Assembly: GCA_018267705.1 (NCBI GenBank)
Contig: JAFDXX010000012.1
Span: 1-64,000 of the forward strand
Reading direction: 5' to 3'
From: Bacteroidota bacterium
GTDB taxonomy: Bacteria > Bacteroidota > Bacteroidia > Chitinophagales > Chitinophagaceae
DNA length: 64,000 bases
Shown: positions 1 to 9,267 of the stretch, one piece after another
How the letters are laid out: every line of letters begins with the position of its first letter
Position numbering within the stretch: the stretch's first letter is position 1
Notes under the pieces: generated by a model
What the model was told of the DNA's origin: nothing
Databases searched by the model: none
Seen by the model: the letters and a program-made list of their open reading frames with translations, nothing else
Made by a program: the position numbers and the translations under genes

Positions 1-978
<978 letters not shown>

Positions 979-1142
979 AAATGAGTTTGTCTGACTATTA
1001 ACTTCAAATAGAAATTAACGTTAGATTTAATTTAATTGTGCTTGTAAATCCTTACATGATTCTTAAAGAATTATGTTGCTGTTGCTTCCAAACTTTCAAA
1101 GAACTTTTGGTCTTTTTTGCTATCCCTTTTTGATTGGGGTTG

Positions 1143-1173
1143 CAAAGGTAAGAGCCTTTATGATTTTACCAAA
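1143..1173 (-). promoter_or_regulatory. rRNA promoter P1 (closest to 16S)
   Basis: On the minus strand TTTG (1173-1170), exactly 19 bp, then TACCTTTG (1150-1143). This matches the Bacteroidota housekeeping promoter (TTTG / TAnnTTTG). It is the nearest of three copies, with the -7 box about 165 bp upstream of the 16S 5' end. Confidence 0.8.
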
Positions 1174-1246
1174 TTTATTTTCAATTTTTTTGAAAATTTT
1201 TATTTGATTTTCTTTTTCGAAGAGCACCGTTTTTATTAACGGGCTG

Positions 1247-1277
1247 CAAATATATAGTGATATTTTTTACCAGCAAA
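1247..1277 (-). promoter_or_regulatory. rRNA promoter P2
   Basis: On the minus strand TTTG (1277-1274), exactly 19 bp, then TATATTTG (1254-1247). It has the same architecture as P1, with its -7 box 104 bp further from the 16S gene. Confidence 0.8.
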
Positions 1278-1361
1278 TTTTATTTTAAAAAAGGCTGAAA
1301 TTTTTATCACTTTTAAAGAACTTGCTTTTGTAATTGTGTATCATTTTTCAAAAGCGGGGTG

Positions 1362-1392
1362 CAAAAATAAGAGCAGTTTTTTTATTACCAAA
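1362..1392 (-). promoter_or_regulatory. rRNA promoter P3 (distal)
   Basis: On the minus strand TTTG (1392-1389), exactly 19 bp, then TATTTTTG (1369-1362). It is the third copy in the gene-free 979-1490 stretch. The rest of that stretch is AT-rich leader, with no other gene visible. Confidence 0.78.
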
Positions 1393-1490
1393 TCTTTTTT
1401 GAAAAAAATATTTCCCATTTTACTGAAACCTTTTACCATAAAGGGTTATAGCTAACATATTTTTTTTATTTTCATTCAATAATTATATAG

Positions 1491-2225
1491 CTAATAGTTA
1501 ACTGCTATTAAAAACAAACCATTTGCAGGTGCGGAAAAATCGGTACGAGAGCAATCTTGTGCTTCAATAATTTCTTTCCACTCATTTAAACTAATTTGTT
1601 TTCTTCCAACTTTAAGCATTGTTGCTACAAGACTTCTAACCATTCCTCTTAAAAACCTATTGGCTTGAATATTAAAGACCAAAGAATCATTTTCTATGAC
1701 CCATTTAGCATATTCTATACTACAGTTAAATGTTTTTACTTGTGTATTTTTTTTTGAGAAGCTTTGAAAATTAGTATATGAAGTAAGCAATTGTGCAGCT
1801 TCATTTAGCATACTAATATCTAACGTATATGGATAGAACCAAGCTGTTGGCTGAAGAAAAGGGTTTTTATGTTGGTATATAAAATATTTATACTCTCTTG
1901 ATTGGGCATTAAAACGGCAATGTTTATCAACATCAACTGAAAATATGTTTTTTAATACAATATCAGGAGAAATTATTGCATTGAGATGATATAAATGTTG
2001 ATTGCTTATTTGACTTTGTGTTTCATTAATATCAAAATGAAAAAAATTTTGTAATGCATGTACCCCTGCATCTGTGCGAGAAGATCCAACCAGCTCAAAC
2101 GGCTGGCGATAAAATGTTTGCAATGCATTAGTTACTTCTGATTGAATAGTAATCGCATTATCTTGTATTTGAAAACCGCTAAATGCAGTGCCTTTATAAG
2201 AGACTTCTAAAAAATATCGTTGCAT
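1491..2225 (-). CDS. truA: tRNA pseudouridine(38-40) synthase TruA
   Basis: This 244-residue protein is near the normal TruA length of about 250-270. TruA converts U38-U40 in the tRNA anticodon arm to pseudouridine in the cytoplasm. The catalytic-aspartate motif SSRTDAGVHA is visible, with Asp at about residue 52. The N-terminal RYFLEVSYKGTAFSGFQ and the late NRFLRGMVRSLVATML blocks are also family hallmarks. It is alone between the rRNA leader and a DUF4476 gene. The start ATG at 2225 begins directly with the conserved N-terminal strand, so no longer start is needed. Confidence 0.96.
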   Translation of the reverse strand: MQRYFLEVSYKGTAFSGFQIQDNAITIQSEVTNALQTFYRQPFELVGSSRTDAGVHALQNFFHFDINETQSQISNQHLYHLNAIISPDIVLKNIFSVDVDKHCRFNAQSREYKYFIYQHKNPFLQPTAWFYPYTLDISMLNEAAQLLTSYTNFQSFSKKNTQVKTFNCSIEYAKWVIENDSLVFNIQANRFLRGMVRSLVATMLKVGRKQISLNEWKEIIEAQDCSRTDFSAPANGLFLIAVNY

Positions 2226-2421
2226 GAAATTAAATGTTGTTAATTACTTAGATGCATTGCTAAGCTAATTGTTTTATAATATAAATGAAGAAAAGGTATG
2301 CAGGAGTTTTCTATGCAATTGTATATTTATACCGCTATGAAGTAGCATCTCTGATTATATACAGAAAAGAGTGTTTGAAGTATTTTTATTTTTTAATACA
2401 ATGTTATTTTCCCATTTAACA

Positions 2422-3366
2422 TTATTTAATTAACAGATTAAATTTTTCTATAAACTGTGTAGAAGTAAACTGCGAACTCAGTTTGTTGAAGTTTTCTACA
2501 TCACTTACATGCGGTTTTGCGGTTTCAAAAAAAGTATATTTACCTGAATCTGTTAAAAATAAAACACCTAAGTTTTTGATTTGTTCGGTTGTAAAACATT
2601 TTTTAGAAAAGAATTTATTGGCAGCATCTATCATAGCAACATCGGTTGTAGCAGCTGCCATATCTAAACGTAACTTATAAAAATCTTCTGCCGTTGCGTT
2701 ATTATTACATTTTACAGGTTTAGCATTTTCGGTTGTGTTAACTGTATTAATTGTTTTAACAGTATTGTGTACAATGGTAGTATTTGTTGCAGGAATAAAA
2801 ATAGCAATGGTATCTGATTTATTTTTTTCACCGGTATCAATATAAACCTGATCTATACCTAAAGAAGATTTTTTATCGTACATTTTTATTATAGGAGAAT
2901 TTATCTGAGTATTTATTTTTTCTTCTTGAATAATTTCTTCTTTGTTAATTATTGCTACTTCTTGTGGTTTAGGTTCTTCTGTTTTTTTAACAACTAATTC
3001 TTTTTTTTCTTCAGGCTGGCTATCTGTTTTTATAATAGCATCTGTTATATAATTTACCAATACAAATGTTTTACTATCTAACTGTTTCAAAGTAAAACCA
3101 ATTCCTGCTTGCCCATCTGCAACATCTACCACAAATTTTTGTTCGGGAAAAATATCTTTTGCAAACCCAACAGTTAAATAATATTTACCTTGTAAAAGTT
3201 GTGCAATATTTACATAACCACTTGCCGTAGAACTATAAATATTATTATTTAATTGTACATAAAAAGGTTGCCCATTGCTGCTTTGTATAAACATAAAATG
3301 TTTCTCTTGGGCATTAAGCTTAAATAACAATAAACTGTTTATAAAAAATAAAATAAAATACTTCAT
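2422..3366 (-). CDS. secreted DUF4476-domain protein
   Basis: This 314-residue protein has a clear signal peptide (MKYFILFFINSLLLFKLNAQ), so it is probably exported to the periplasm or outer surface. The middle (about 115-225) is low-complexity and rich in Lys, Glu, Thr and Asn, which suggests a flexible linker. The last 90 residues (FYKLRLDMAAATTD to the end) resemble the DUF4476 domain, a small helical domain common in secreted proteins of Bacteroidota and of unknown function. An inverted repeat overlaps the stop codon. It is a single gene, divergent from the M1 aminopeptidase. No function can be assigned beyond secretion. Confidence 0.75.
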   Translation of the reverse strand: MKYFILFFINSLLLFKLNAQEKHFMFIQSSNGQPFYVQLNNNIYSSTASGYVNIAQLLQGKYYLTVGFAKDIFPEQKFVVDVADGQAGIGFTLKQLDSKTFVLVNYITDAIIKTDSQPEEKKELVVKKTEEPKPQEVAIINKEEIIQEEKINTQINSPIIKMYDKKSSLGIDQVYIDTGEKNKSDTIAIFIPATNTTIVHNTVKTINTVNTTENAKPVKCNNNATAEDFYKLRLDMAAATTDVAMIDAANKFFSKKCFTTEQIKNLGVLFLTDSGKYTFFETAKPHVSDVENFNKLSSQFTSTQFIEKFNLLIK

Positions 3367-3438
3367 AAGGGTATGGTTAATACAAACTTAACTTAAATAA
3401 TGAAACAGAAATAAAATGTTTACGTTCATCAAATTTTA

Positions 3439-3453
3439 TTAGGTTAATCCTAA
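3439..3453. promoter_or_regulatory. inverted repeat upstream of M1 aminopeptidase
   Basis: TTAGG-TTAAT-CCTAA is a perfect 5-bp-arm palindrome about 35 bp before the start codon at 3488. It is followed by TATCTTTA (3461-3468), one base off a -7 box. No matching TTTG -33 box lies at 19 bp. It could be an operator, or chance in AT-rich DNA. Confidence 0.25.
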
Positions 3454-3487
3454 CAAATATTATCTTTAACCCTTAATAATATTTTAT

Positions 3488-5968
3488 ATGAAGAAGTTTA
3501 TTTTGCTAGCATTTGCAGCAATTCCTTTTATTGCCATTTCGCAGCAACCAACTAAAGACACAGCATGGAAAAAAGTTTACCGATCATTTGCAACTAAAGA
3601 AAATGATTTGGTACATACCAAGTTACAAGTAAAGTTCGACTATGCAAAAGCCTATATGTACGGAAAAGTATGGATTACTTTAAAACCTCACTTTTATGCA
3701 ACCAATACTTTACAACTTGATGCGAAAGCAATGAATATTAATAAAGTAGAAATTGTAAAAGCAGGCAAAAACATTCCGCTACACTATACTTACGATAGCT
3801 TATTACTAAAAATAACATTAGATAAAACATATAACAATAATGAACAATATGTTATTTATATAGATTACGTTTCTAAACCCAATGAATACAAATCAAAAGG
3901 CGGCAGTGCAGCTATTACAGACGATAAAGGTTTGTACTTTATAAACCCAACCGGCAAAGAAAAAAATAAACCCACACAAATTTGGACGCAAGGCGAAACA
4001 GAAAGCAACAGTGTTTGGGTTCCTACTATTGATAAGCCCGACCAAAAAATGACAGAAGAAATTTATATGACTGTGCCGGCAAAATACATAACACTAAGCA
4101 ACGGGAAGCTTATCAATTCTACTAAAAACACAGATGGTACAAGAACAGATTATTGGAAAATGGATTTACCACATAGCCCCTATTTAATGTTTATGGGTGT
4201 TGGAGAATATGCAGTAGTAAAAGATAATTACAAAGGAAAAGAAGTAAGTTATTATGTAGAAAAAGAATACGAAAAAGTTGCCAGAAGAATTTTTGGAGAA
4301 ACACCGGAGATGATAAAATTTTATAGCGAAAAAGTTACAGGTATAGATTTCCCTTGGCAAAAATATGCTCAAATTGTGGGGCGAGATTATGTAAGCGGTG
4401 CTATGGAAAACACTACTGCAACCTTACATCAAGAAAGTGCCCAACAAAATGCAAGAGAATTAGTTGATGGCAATCACTGGGAAAGTACTATTGCACACGA
4501 ATTATTTCATCAATGGTTTGGAGATTATGTAACCACAGAAAGTTGGAGTAATTTAACCGTAAACGAATCTTTTGCAGATTACAGTGAATATTTATGGAAT
4601 GAATATAAACACGGTTTGGATGCAGCTTTAGACGATAACTTTTCTAAAATGCAACGTTATTTCTCCAATCCATCTGATGCAAAAAAAGATTTAGTACGCT
4701 TTTATTATGCCGATAAAGAAGATATGTTTGATAATGTAACTTACGCCAAAGGCGGAAGAATTTTAAACATGCTTCGCCATTATGTTGGAGATAATGCATT
4801 CTTCAAATCATTAAATCTATATTTAAATACTTACAAATTTGCAAATGGCAGTGCACATAAATTACGTTTGGCTTTTGAACAAATAACCGGAAAAGATTTA
4901 AACTGGTTTTTTAATCAATGGTATTTTGGAAACGGCCATCCAAAAGTTGAAATTAATTATGCTTATGATGCAGAAAAACAATTAGCATCTGTAATAATTA
5001 AACAAACACAAACAACCGATAAAATTTTCAAACTACCTATTGATATTGACATCTATCATGGCTCAGAAAAAAAACGTACAACCGTTTGGATGGAAAATAA
5101 AACAGATACTTTCAACTTTACTGTTACTTCAAAACCCGATTTAATAAATGTAGATGCAGATAAATATTTATTGTGGGAAAAGAAAGACAATAAAACTTTA
5201 AGTGAATTTATTCACCAATACAAATATGCAAAAAATTATATAGATAGAAAAGAAGCTATTGATTATTGTGCCAGACATAAAACGGAAGCAGCAGCATTAG
5301 ATTTAATAAAAACCGGTTTAAATGATGCATATTATAAAATACGCATTCGCAGCTTAGCCGCCATTCAAGATGCTACAATAGATGACGCCACTATTAATAA
5401 AATAGAAACAATGGCAAAAACCGATGCTAAACCACAATGCCGCAGTTATGCCATTAATTATTTGGCAAAAACAAACGACAAAAAATATATGCCTTTATAC
5501 CTAAAAGCAGTTTACGATTCTTCTTATACCGTTGCCGGAAGTGCATTAGAAGCTATTGCAAGTTTAGACGAAAATAAAGCCATTAGCTTATTACCCGAAC
5601 TAAAAAAAGATTGCAAAGGTGCACTAAAAGCAGCCGTAGAAGCTATTGATATTTTAACCAAAGGCGATAATGATTTTGATGAAATAACCAACAATTTTGT
5701 TAATGCAAAAAGTTTGCAAGAAAAGTTTAATGGTTTAGAAAGTTATATTACATTCTTAGGAAAAATAAATAATACAGCCAACTTTAAAAAGGGAGTAGAT
5801 TTAGTTACTGACTTTAGAAATAAAGTTGCTCAGTATGGTGTAGCACCACAAATAAACGCAATGCTTACCGGAATTATTGTTGCAAAAAAAGAAGCGGCTA
5901 AAGCCAAAGGTGCCAATGCAGCAGATATGGATGAACAAATAAAATATGTGAAAGAACAAGCAAAATAA
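3488..5968 (+). CDS. M1 family zinc aminopeptidase, secreted
   Basis: This 826-residue M1 metallopeptidase removes N-terminal amino acids from peptides. It has a signal peptide (MKKFILLAFAAIPFIAIS) and an N-terminal beta domain, then the substrate-binding GAMEN motif (residues 304-308). The zinc site is HELFH (337-341) with the third ligand Glu at about 360 (NESFADY). The C-terminal 250 residues are alpha-helical with HEAT-like repeats, as in membrane-alanyl/leukotriene-A4-hydrolase relatives. It is a single-gene unit that runs convergently into the ABC ATPase gene and shares a terminator with it. Exported peptidases of this kind usually serve peptide scavenging; the exact substrate is not visible. 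Confidence 0.93.
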   Translation: MKKFILLAFAAIPFIAISQQPTKDTAWKKVYRSFATKENDLVHTKLQVKFDYAKAYMYGKVWITLKPHFYATNTLQLDAKAMNINKVEIVKAGKNIPLHYTYDSLLLKITLDKTYNNNEQYVIYIDYVSKPNEYKSKGGSAAITDDKGLYFINPTGKEKNKPTQIWTQGETESNSVWVPTIDKPDQKMTEEIYMTVPAKYITLSNGKLINSTKNTDGTRTDYWKMDLPHSPYLMFMGVGEYAVVKDNYKGKEVSYYVEKEYEKVARRIFGETPEMIKFYSEKVTGIDFPWQKYAQIVGRDYVSGAMENTTATLHQESAQQNARELVDGNHWESTIAHELFHQWFGDYVTTESWSNLTVNESFADYSEYLWNEYKHGLDAALDDNFSKMQRYFSNPSDAKKDLVRFYYADKEDMFDNVTYAKGGRILNMLRHYVGDNAFFKSLNLYLNTYKFANGSAHKLRLAFEQITGKDLNWFFNQWYFGNGHPKVEINYAYDAEKQLASVIIKQTQTTDKIFKLPIDIDIYHGSEKKRTTVWMENKTDTFNFTVTSKPDLINVDADKYLLWEKKDNKTLSEFIHQYKYAKNYIDRKEAIDYCARHKTEAAALDLIKTGLNDAYYKIRIRSLAAIQDATIDDATINKIETMAKTDAKPQCRSYAINYLAKTNDKKYMPLYLKAVYDSSYTVAGSALEAIASLDENKAISLLPELKKDCKGALKAAVEAIDILTKGDNDFDEITNNFVNAKSLQEKFNGLESYITFLGKINNTANFKKGVDLVTDFRNKVAQYGVAPQINAMLTGIIVAKKEAAKAKGANAADMDEQIKYVKEQAK

Positions 5969-5984
5969 ATATAGATTTCCTCTA

Positions 5985-6018
5985 TAAAAAAAGCCCCGAA
6001 AAATCGGGGCTTTTTTAT
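5985..6018. terminator. bidirectional rho-independent terminator
   Basis: A perfect 9-bp stem AAGCCCCGA / TCGGGGCTT (5991-5999 and 6004-6012) has an AAAA loop, with A-tracts before it and T-tracts after it. It lies between two convergent genes (M1 peptidase plus, ABC ATPase minus) and can stop both. Confidence 0.93.
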
Positions 6019-6049
6019 TTAAACATGCAATAAATGTTTGATATTAAAT

Positions 6050-6676
6050 TTATTTCCAATCCATAATATTTAACCTGGTTGTACAGAAATTAATTTCTTG
6101 CTCATCATTACTACATATAATTACCAATCGATTGATTGTATAATTTTTTATAAGTTGATGATATAATTGAAAACCTGCACTATCTAAATTAGTGCAAGGT
6201 TCATCTAATAAAATAATAGGCACATTTGAAAAAAAAGCTTGAGCCAATTTTAGGCGTTGTTTCATTCCGCTGCTGTAATAGCGTATTTGTTTATCAGCAG
6301 CTTTTGTTAAATTAACAATTGATAAAATTTCATCAACTGTTAAATTAGGAAGTAATGATTGAAAAGATTGATGAAACTGCAAAAATTCTGTGGCAGTCAT
6401 TTCTTCTATTAACTCTAAGTAAGGTGCAGCAATAGAGAATGATTGAGAATTATTTTCTTGTTTCTTATTCCTCAATTCCCATTCTCCATTTTCTACTTGT
6501 ATATTTCCTTCACTTAAATCAGTTGAACCTGCAATACATTGAAGCAAAGTGCTTTTACCACTGCCATTAGGGCCGGTTATAGCATAAGTTTGTGTTGAAA
6601 TAAATTGATAGTTGAGTTTGCGGAATATCCATTCACGATTAAACTTTTTTCCTGCATTTTGTAAATGGATATTCAT
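6050..6676 (-). CDS. ABC transporter ATP-binding protein
   Basis: A 208-residue single ABC ATPase domain. Visible motifs are Walker A GPNGSGKS (35-42), signature YSSGMKQR (about 134-141), Walker B IILLDEP (154-160) and D-loop NLD. The position of the usual Q-loop Gln reads SIAAPYLE, and the H-loop reads VIICSNDEQE with no His, so two ATPase accessory residues look replaced. No permease gene is adjacent; the neighbour upstream is lpxA. The short length and sequence recall CcmA-type heme-exporter or YhbB-like ATPases, but the partner and cargo cannot be told from here. Confidence 0.85.
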   Translation of the reverse strand: MNIHLQNAGKKFNREWIFRKLNYQFISTQTYAITGPNGSGKSTLLQCIAGSTDLSEGNIQVENGEWELRNKKQENNSQSFSIAAPYLELIEEMTATEFLQFHQSFQSLLPNLTVDEILSIVNLTKAADKQIRYYSSGMKQRLKLAQAFFSNVPIILLDEPCTNLDSAGFQLYHQLIKNYTINRLVIICSNDEQEINFCTTRLNIMDWK

Positions 6677-6730
6677 TAACTACTGTAATAATATATTAAT
6701 GTGTTAGTCAACAACATTATTCATAAAAAT

Positions 6731-7528
6731 TTATTCTTCCTCTACAGAGCCTTTGGTATAACGTTTTATAATACCTCTTCCGCTTTCGCGAATAAAAGTT
6801 ACTATTTCATCACGCTCATCACTTGCCACAACTTCTTCTTCAATAAATTCTAATGCTTGAGAAGTGTTCATTCCTTTATTATAAATATATCTATATATAT
6901 CTAAAATATGATTTATTCTATCATTTGAAAAACCTCTTCGTTTTAAACCAACACTATTTACGCCACCATAACTTAAGGGTGTGCGTACAGCTTTTATATA
7001 AGGGGGAACATCTTTACTAACCAAACTTCCTCCCCCAATGTATGAATGTTGCCCAATTTGTACAAACTGATGGATGGCACAAACACCCGCTATAATTGCA
7101 TAATCTCCCATAATTACATGCCCTGCCATTTGGGAATTATTACTCATAATACAATGGTTACCCACTATACAATCGTGTGCAATATGGCTGTATGCCATAA
7201 TTAAACAGTTGTTACCCACTTTTGTTTTCTTCCTGTCTTCGGTACCGCGATTAATGGTTACAAACTCTCTAATAATAGTATTATCTCCAATTTCTACGGT
7301 AGTTCTTTCGCCTGCAAATTTTAAATCTTGTGGAACAGCTCCTAAAACTGCTCCGGGAAATATTTGACAGTTTTTTCCAATACGGGTTCCGTCCATTATG
7401 GTTACGTTGCTACCAATCCAAGTGCCTTCACCAATACGTACATCGCCATGAATAACGGTAAAGGGATCAATTTTTACATTGGAAGCAATTCTTGCATTGG
7501 GGTCTATGTAGGTGTAGGGATGTGTCAT
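6731..7528 (-). CDS. lpxA: UDP-N-acetylglucosamine O-acyltransferase LpxA
   Basis: LpxA transfers a 3-hydroxyacyl chain from acyl-ACP to UDP-GlcNAc, the first step of lipid A synthesis, in the cytoplasm. The protein is a left-handed beta-helix with many hexapeptide repeats (for example IGSNVTIMDGTRIGKNCQI). It has the conserved MAYSHIAHDCIVGN with the catalytic His, and the SGRGIIKRY tail typical of the family. The reading frame extends to an ATG at 7591, adding 21 residues with no family match. I prefer the ATG at 7528 (MTHPYTYIDPNARIA), which gives 265 residues, the usual length. It lies directly downstream of lpxC-fabZ, probably in the same transcript. Confidence 0.94.
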   Translation of the reverse strand: MTHPYTYIDPNARIASNVKIDPFTVIHGDVRIGEGTWIGSNVTIMDGTRIGKNCQIFPGAVLGAVPQDLKFAGERTTVEIGDNTIIREFVTINRGTEDRKKTKVGNNCLIMAYSHIAHDCIVGNHCIMSNNSQMAGHVIMGDYAIIAGVCAIHQFVQIGQHSYIGGGSLVSKDVPPYIKAVRTPLSYGGVNSVGLKRRGFSNDRINHILDIYRYIYNKGMNTSQALEFIEEEVVASDERDEIVTFIRESGRGIIKRYTKGSVEEE

Positions 7529-7645
7529 CCGCGTACTTGTTTTTGGTTTTATTGTTTCTACGGCAATCATATTAATTTGATAAGACCGCATTGATTGAAA
7601 AAACGATGCCAGCGTTTAATTGGTTAATTAAAATTAACAAATTTA

Positions 7646-9055
7646 TTATTCAGAACGCTTTACAACTTGTGCCACTAAATCTCCTTCGGTGGCTACTTTT
7701 CCGTTTACATAAACGGTTCCGTGCATTTCACAAATACCACGCCTAATAGGGCCTGATAATTCCATTTTTAATAACATAGTATCGCCGGGCTTTACCATTT
7801 GTTTAAACTTACAGTTATCTATTTTTAAAAAATAAGTATCGTATTTGCCATCGGGCATGGCATTAATGCAAAGAATACCTCCTGTTTGTGCTAATGCTTC
7901 TATTTGTAATACACCGGGCATTACAGGGTTTCCGGGGAAATGCCCCGGGAAAAACCACTCGTTATACGAAACATTTTTTACACCAATAATATAATTGTCG
8001 GTTAATTCAATAATCTTATCAACTAATAAAAACGGATGACGGTGTGGTAAAGTTTTTTCTATTTGTTGTAAAGTATAAACAGGTGGTAATGCAGGATTAT
8101 AAACCGGCACATCTTTTACGTGTTTATTTTTTTTTATGTACTGTTTTATTTTTTTTGCAAATTCTACATTGGTACTATGTCCTGGCCTATTGGCAATAAT
8201 TCTTGCTTTAATGGGGTAGCCTATTAAAGCCAAATCTCCTACAACATCTAATAACTTATGCCTTGCAGGTTCATTAGGAAAACGTAGTTCTAAATTATTT
8301 AAATAGCCTTCGCTTTTTATTTCAACTTTATCTCGTTTAAATACTTTTGCTAAGCGAGACATTTCTGCATCGGTTACTGGTTTATCTACAACAACAATTG
8401 CGTTGTTAATATCTCCGCCTTTAATTAAATCGTGATCAAGTAGCATTTCTAATTCATGCAAAAAACAAAATGTTCTGCAGGGTGCAATTTCATTTTTAAA
8501 CTCTTTGATTGATTTTAGTCCGGCGTGTTGTGTACCTAAAACAGGGCTATTAAAATCTATTAGTGTTGTTATTTGATAATCTACCGATGGCATTGCTACC
8601 ATTTCTACGCGTTTTTTTTCATCATATAACAAAATATTTTCATCTATACTATACCATGCTTTGGCAGCTTCTTGTTCGGTAATACCTGCTTTTTCAATTA
8701 ACAAAACAAAAGGTTCAGAGCTTCCATCAATAATAGGAATTTCGGGACCGTTTAGTTCAATTAAACAATTATCTATACCCATACCCACTAAAGCAGCTAA
8801 AATATGTTCTACGGTACTTACTTTAGCATCTTCAACTTGTAAGGTAGTGCCTCGGCTGGTATCGGTTACTAAATCACAATCGGCTTTAATGATGGGTTTA
8901 TTGGGTAAATCAATTCTTTGAAATTGAATACCGAAACCCGGATTAGCAGGTTTTAAAACCATATCGACTAAAACACCTGTATGCAATCCGGTTCCGCTAA
9001 TATTTGCAACGCTACTTATTGTATGCTGCCTATCGGGATTAAAATTTACAACCAT
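7646..9055 (-). CDS. lpxC/fabZ: bifunctional LpxC / FabZ fusion
   Basis: This 469-residue fusion is characteristic of Bacteroidota. Residues 1 to about 310 are LpxC, the zinc-dependent UDP-3-O-acyl-GlcNAc deacetylase that commits the cell to lipid A. Zinc ligands are His84 (TVEHILAAL), His266 and Asp270 (ARHKLLDVVGD), with the catalytic His at about 293 (PGHST). Residues from about 330 to 469 are FabZ, the 3-hydroxyacyl-ACP dehydratase. The FabZ part has LPHRHPFLLVD, the catalytic His in GHFPGNPVMPG (about 372) and Glu in QIEALAQ (about 386). Fusing the two enzymes that compete for 3-hydroxyacyl groups is thought to balance lipid A and fatty-acid synthesis. It is followed by lpxA. Confidence 0.97.
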   Translation of the reverse strand: MVVNFNPDRQHTISSVANISGTGLHTGVLVDMVLKPANPGFGIQFQRIDLPNKPIIKADCDLVTDTSRGTTLQVEDAKVSTVEHILAALVGMGIDNCLIELNGPEIPIIDGSSEPFVLLIEKAGITEQEAAKAWYSIDENILLYDEKKRVEMVAMPSVDYQITTLIDFNSPVLGTQHAGLKSIKEFKNEIAPCRTFCFLHELEMLLDHDLIKGGDINNAIVVVDKPVTDAEMSRLAKVFKRDKVEIKSEGYLNNLELRFPNEPARHKLLDVVGDLALIGYPIKARIIANRPGHSTNVEFAKKIKQYIKKNKHVKDVPVYNPALPPVYTLQQIEKTLPHRHPFLLVDKIIELTDNYIIGVKNVSYNEWFFPGHFPGNPVMPGVLQIEALAQTGGILCINAMPDGKYDTYFLKIDNCKFKQMVKPGDTMLLKMELSGPIRRGICEMHGTVYVNGKVATEGDLVAQVVKRSE

Positions 9056-9170
9056 TCGTTTACTTGTTTTTAAAATAGCAACAATGTTGGTATTTGCAAT
9101 GCAAAATAAACACTTGTTACATTTTTGCTGAAGCTTTTATTTGAAACCCATGCTTCAGAAATATGGTGGA

Positions 9171-9178
9171 CAAAAATA
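9171..9178 (-). promoter_or_regulatory. possible -7 box upstream of lpxC-fabZ
   Basis: TATTTTTG on the minus strand fits the TAnnTTTG -7 element, about 115 bp before the start codon. No TTTG occurs 19 bp further upstream, so this is only a weak candidate. The remainder of the 212-bp gap at 9056-9267 shows nothing else. Confidence 0.25.
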
Positions 9179-9267
9179 AGCTATTGAAGTTTAATTTACT
9201 TTACTTGGATATGTTATGTGCATGAAGTGTATATTCTTTAAACTTTTTTATGCTTATTAACTGATAT

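Noticed and set aside
2400..2423. Inverted repeat AATGTTA / TAACATT spanning a stop codon, considered as a terminator
   Set aside because: It has only A/T arms, a 10-nt loop and no T-run on the minus strand after it.
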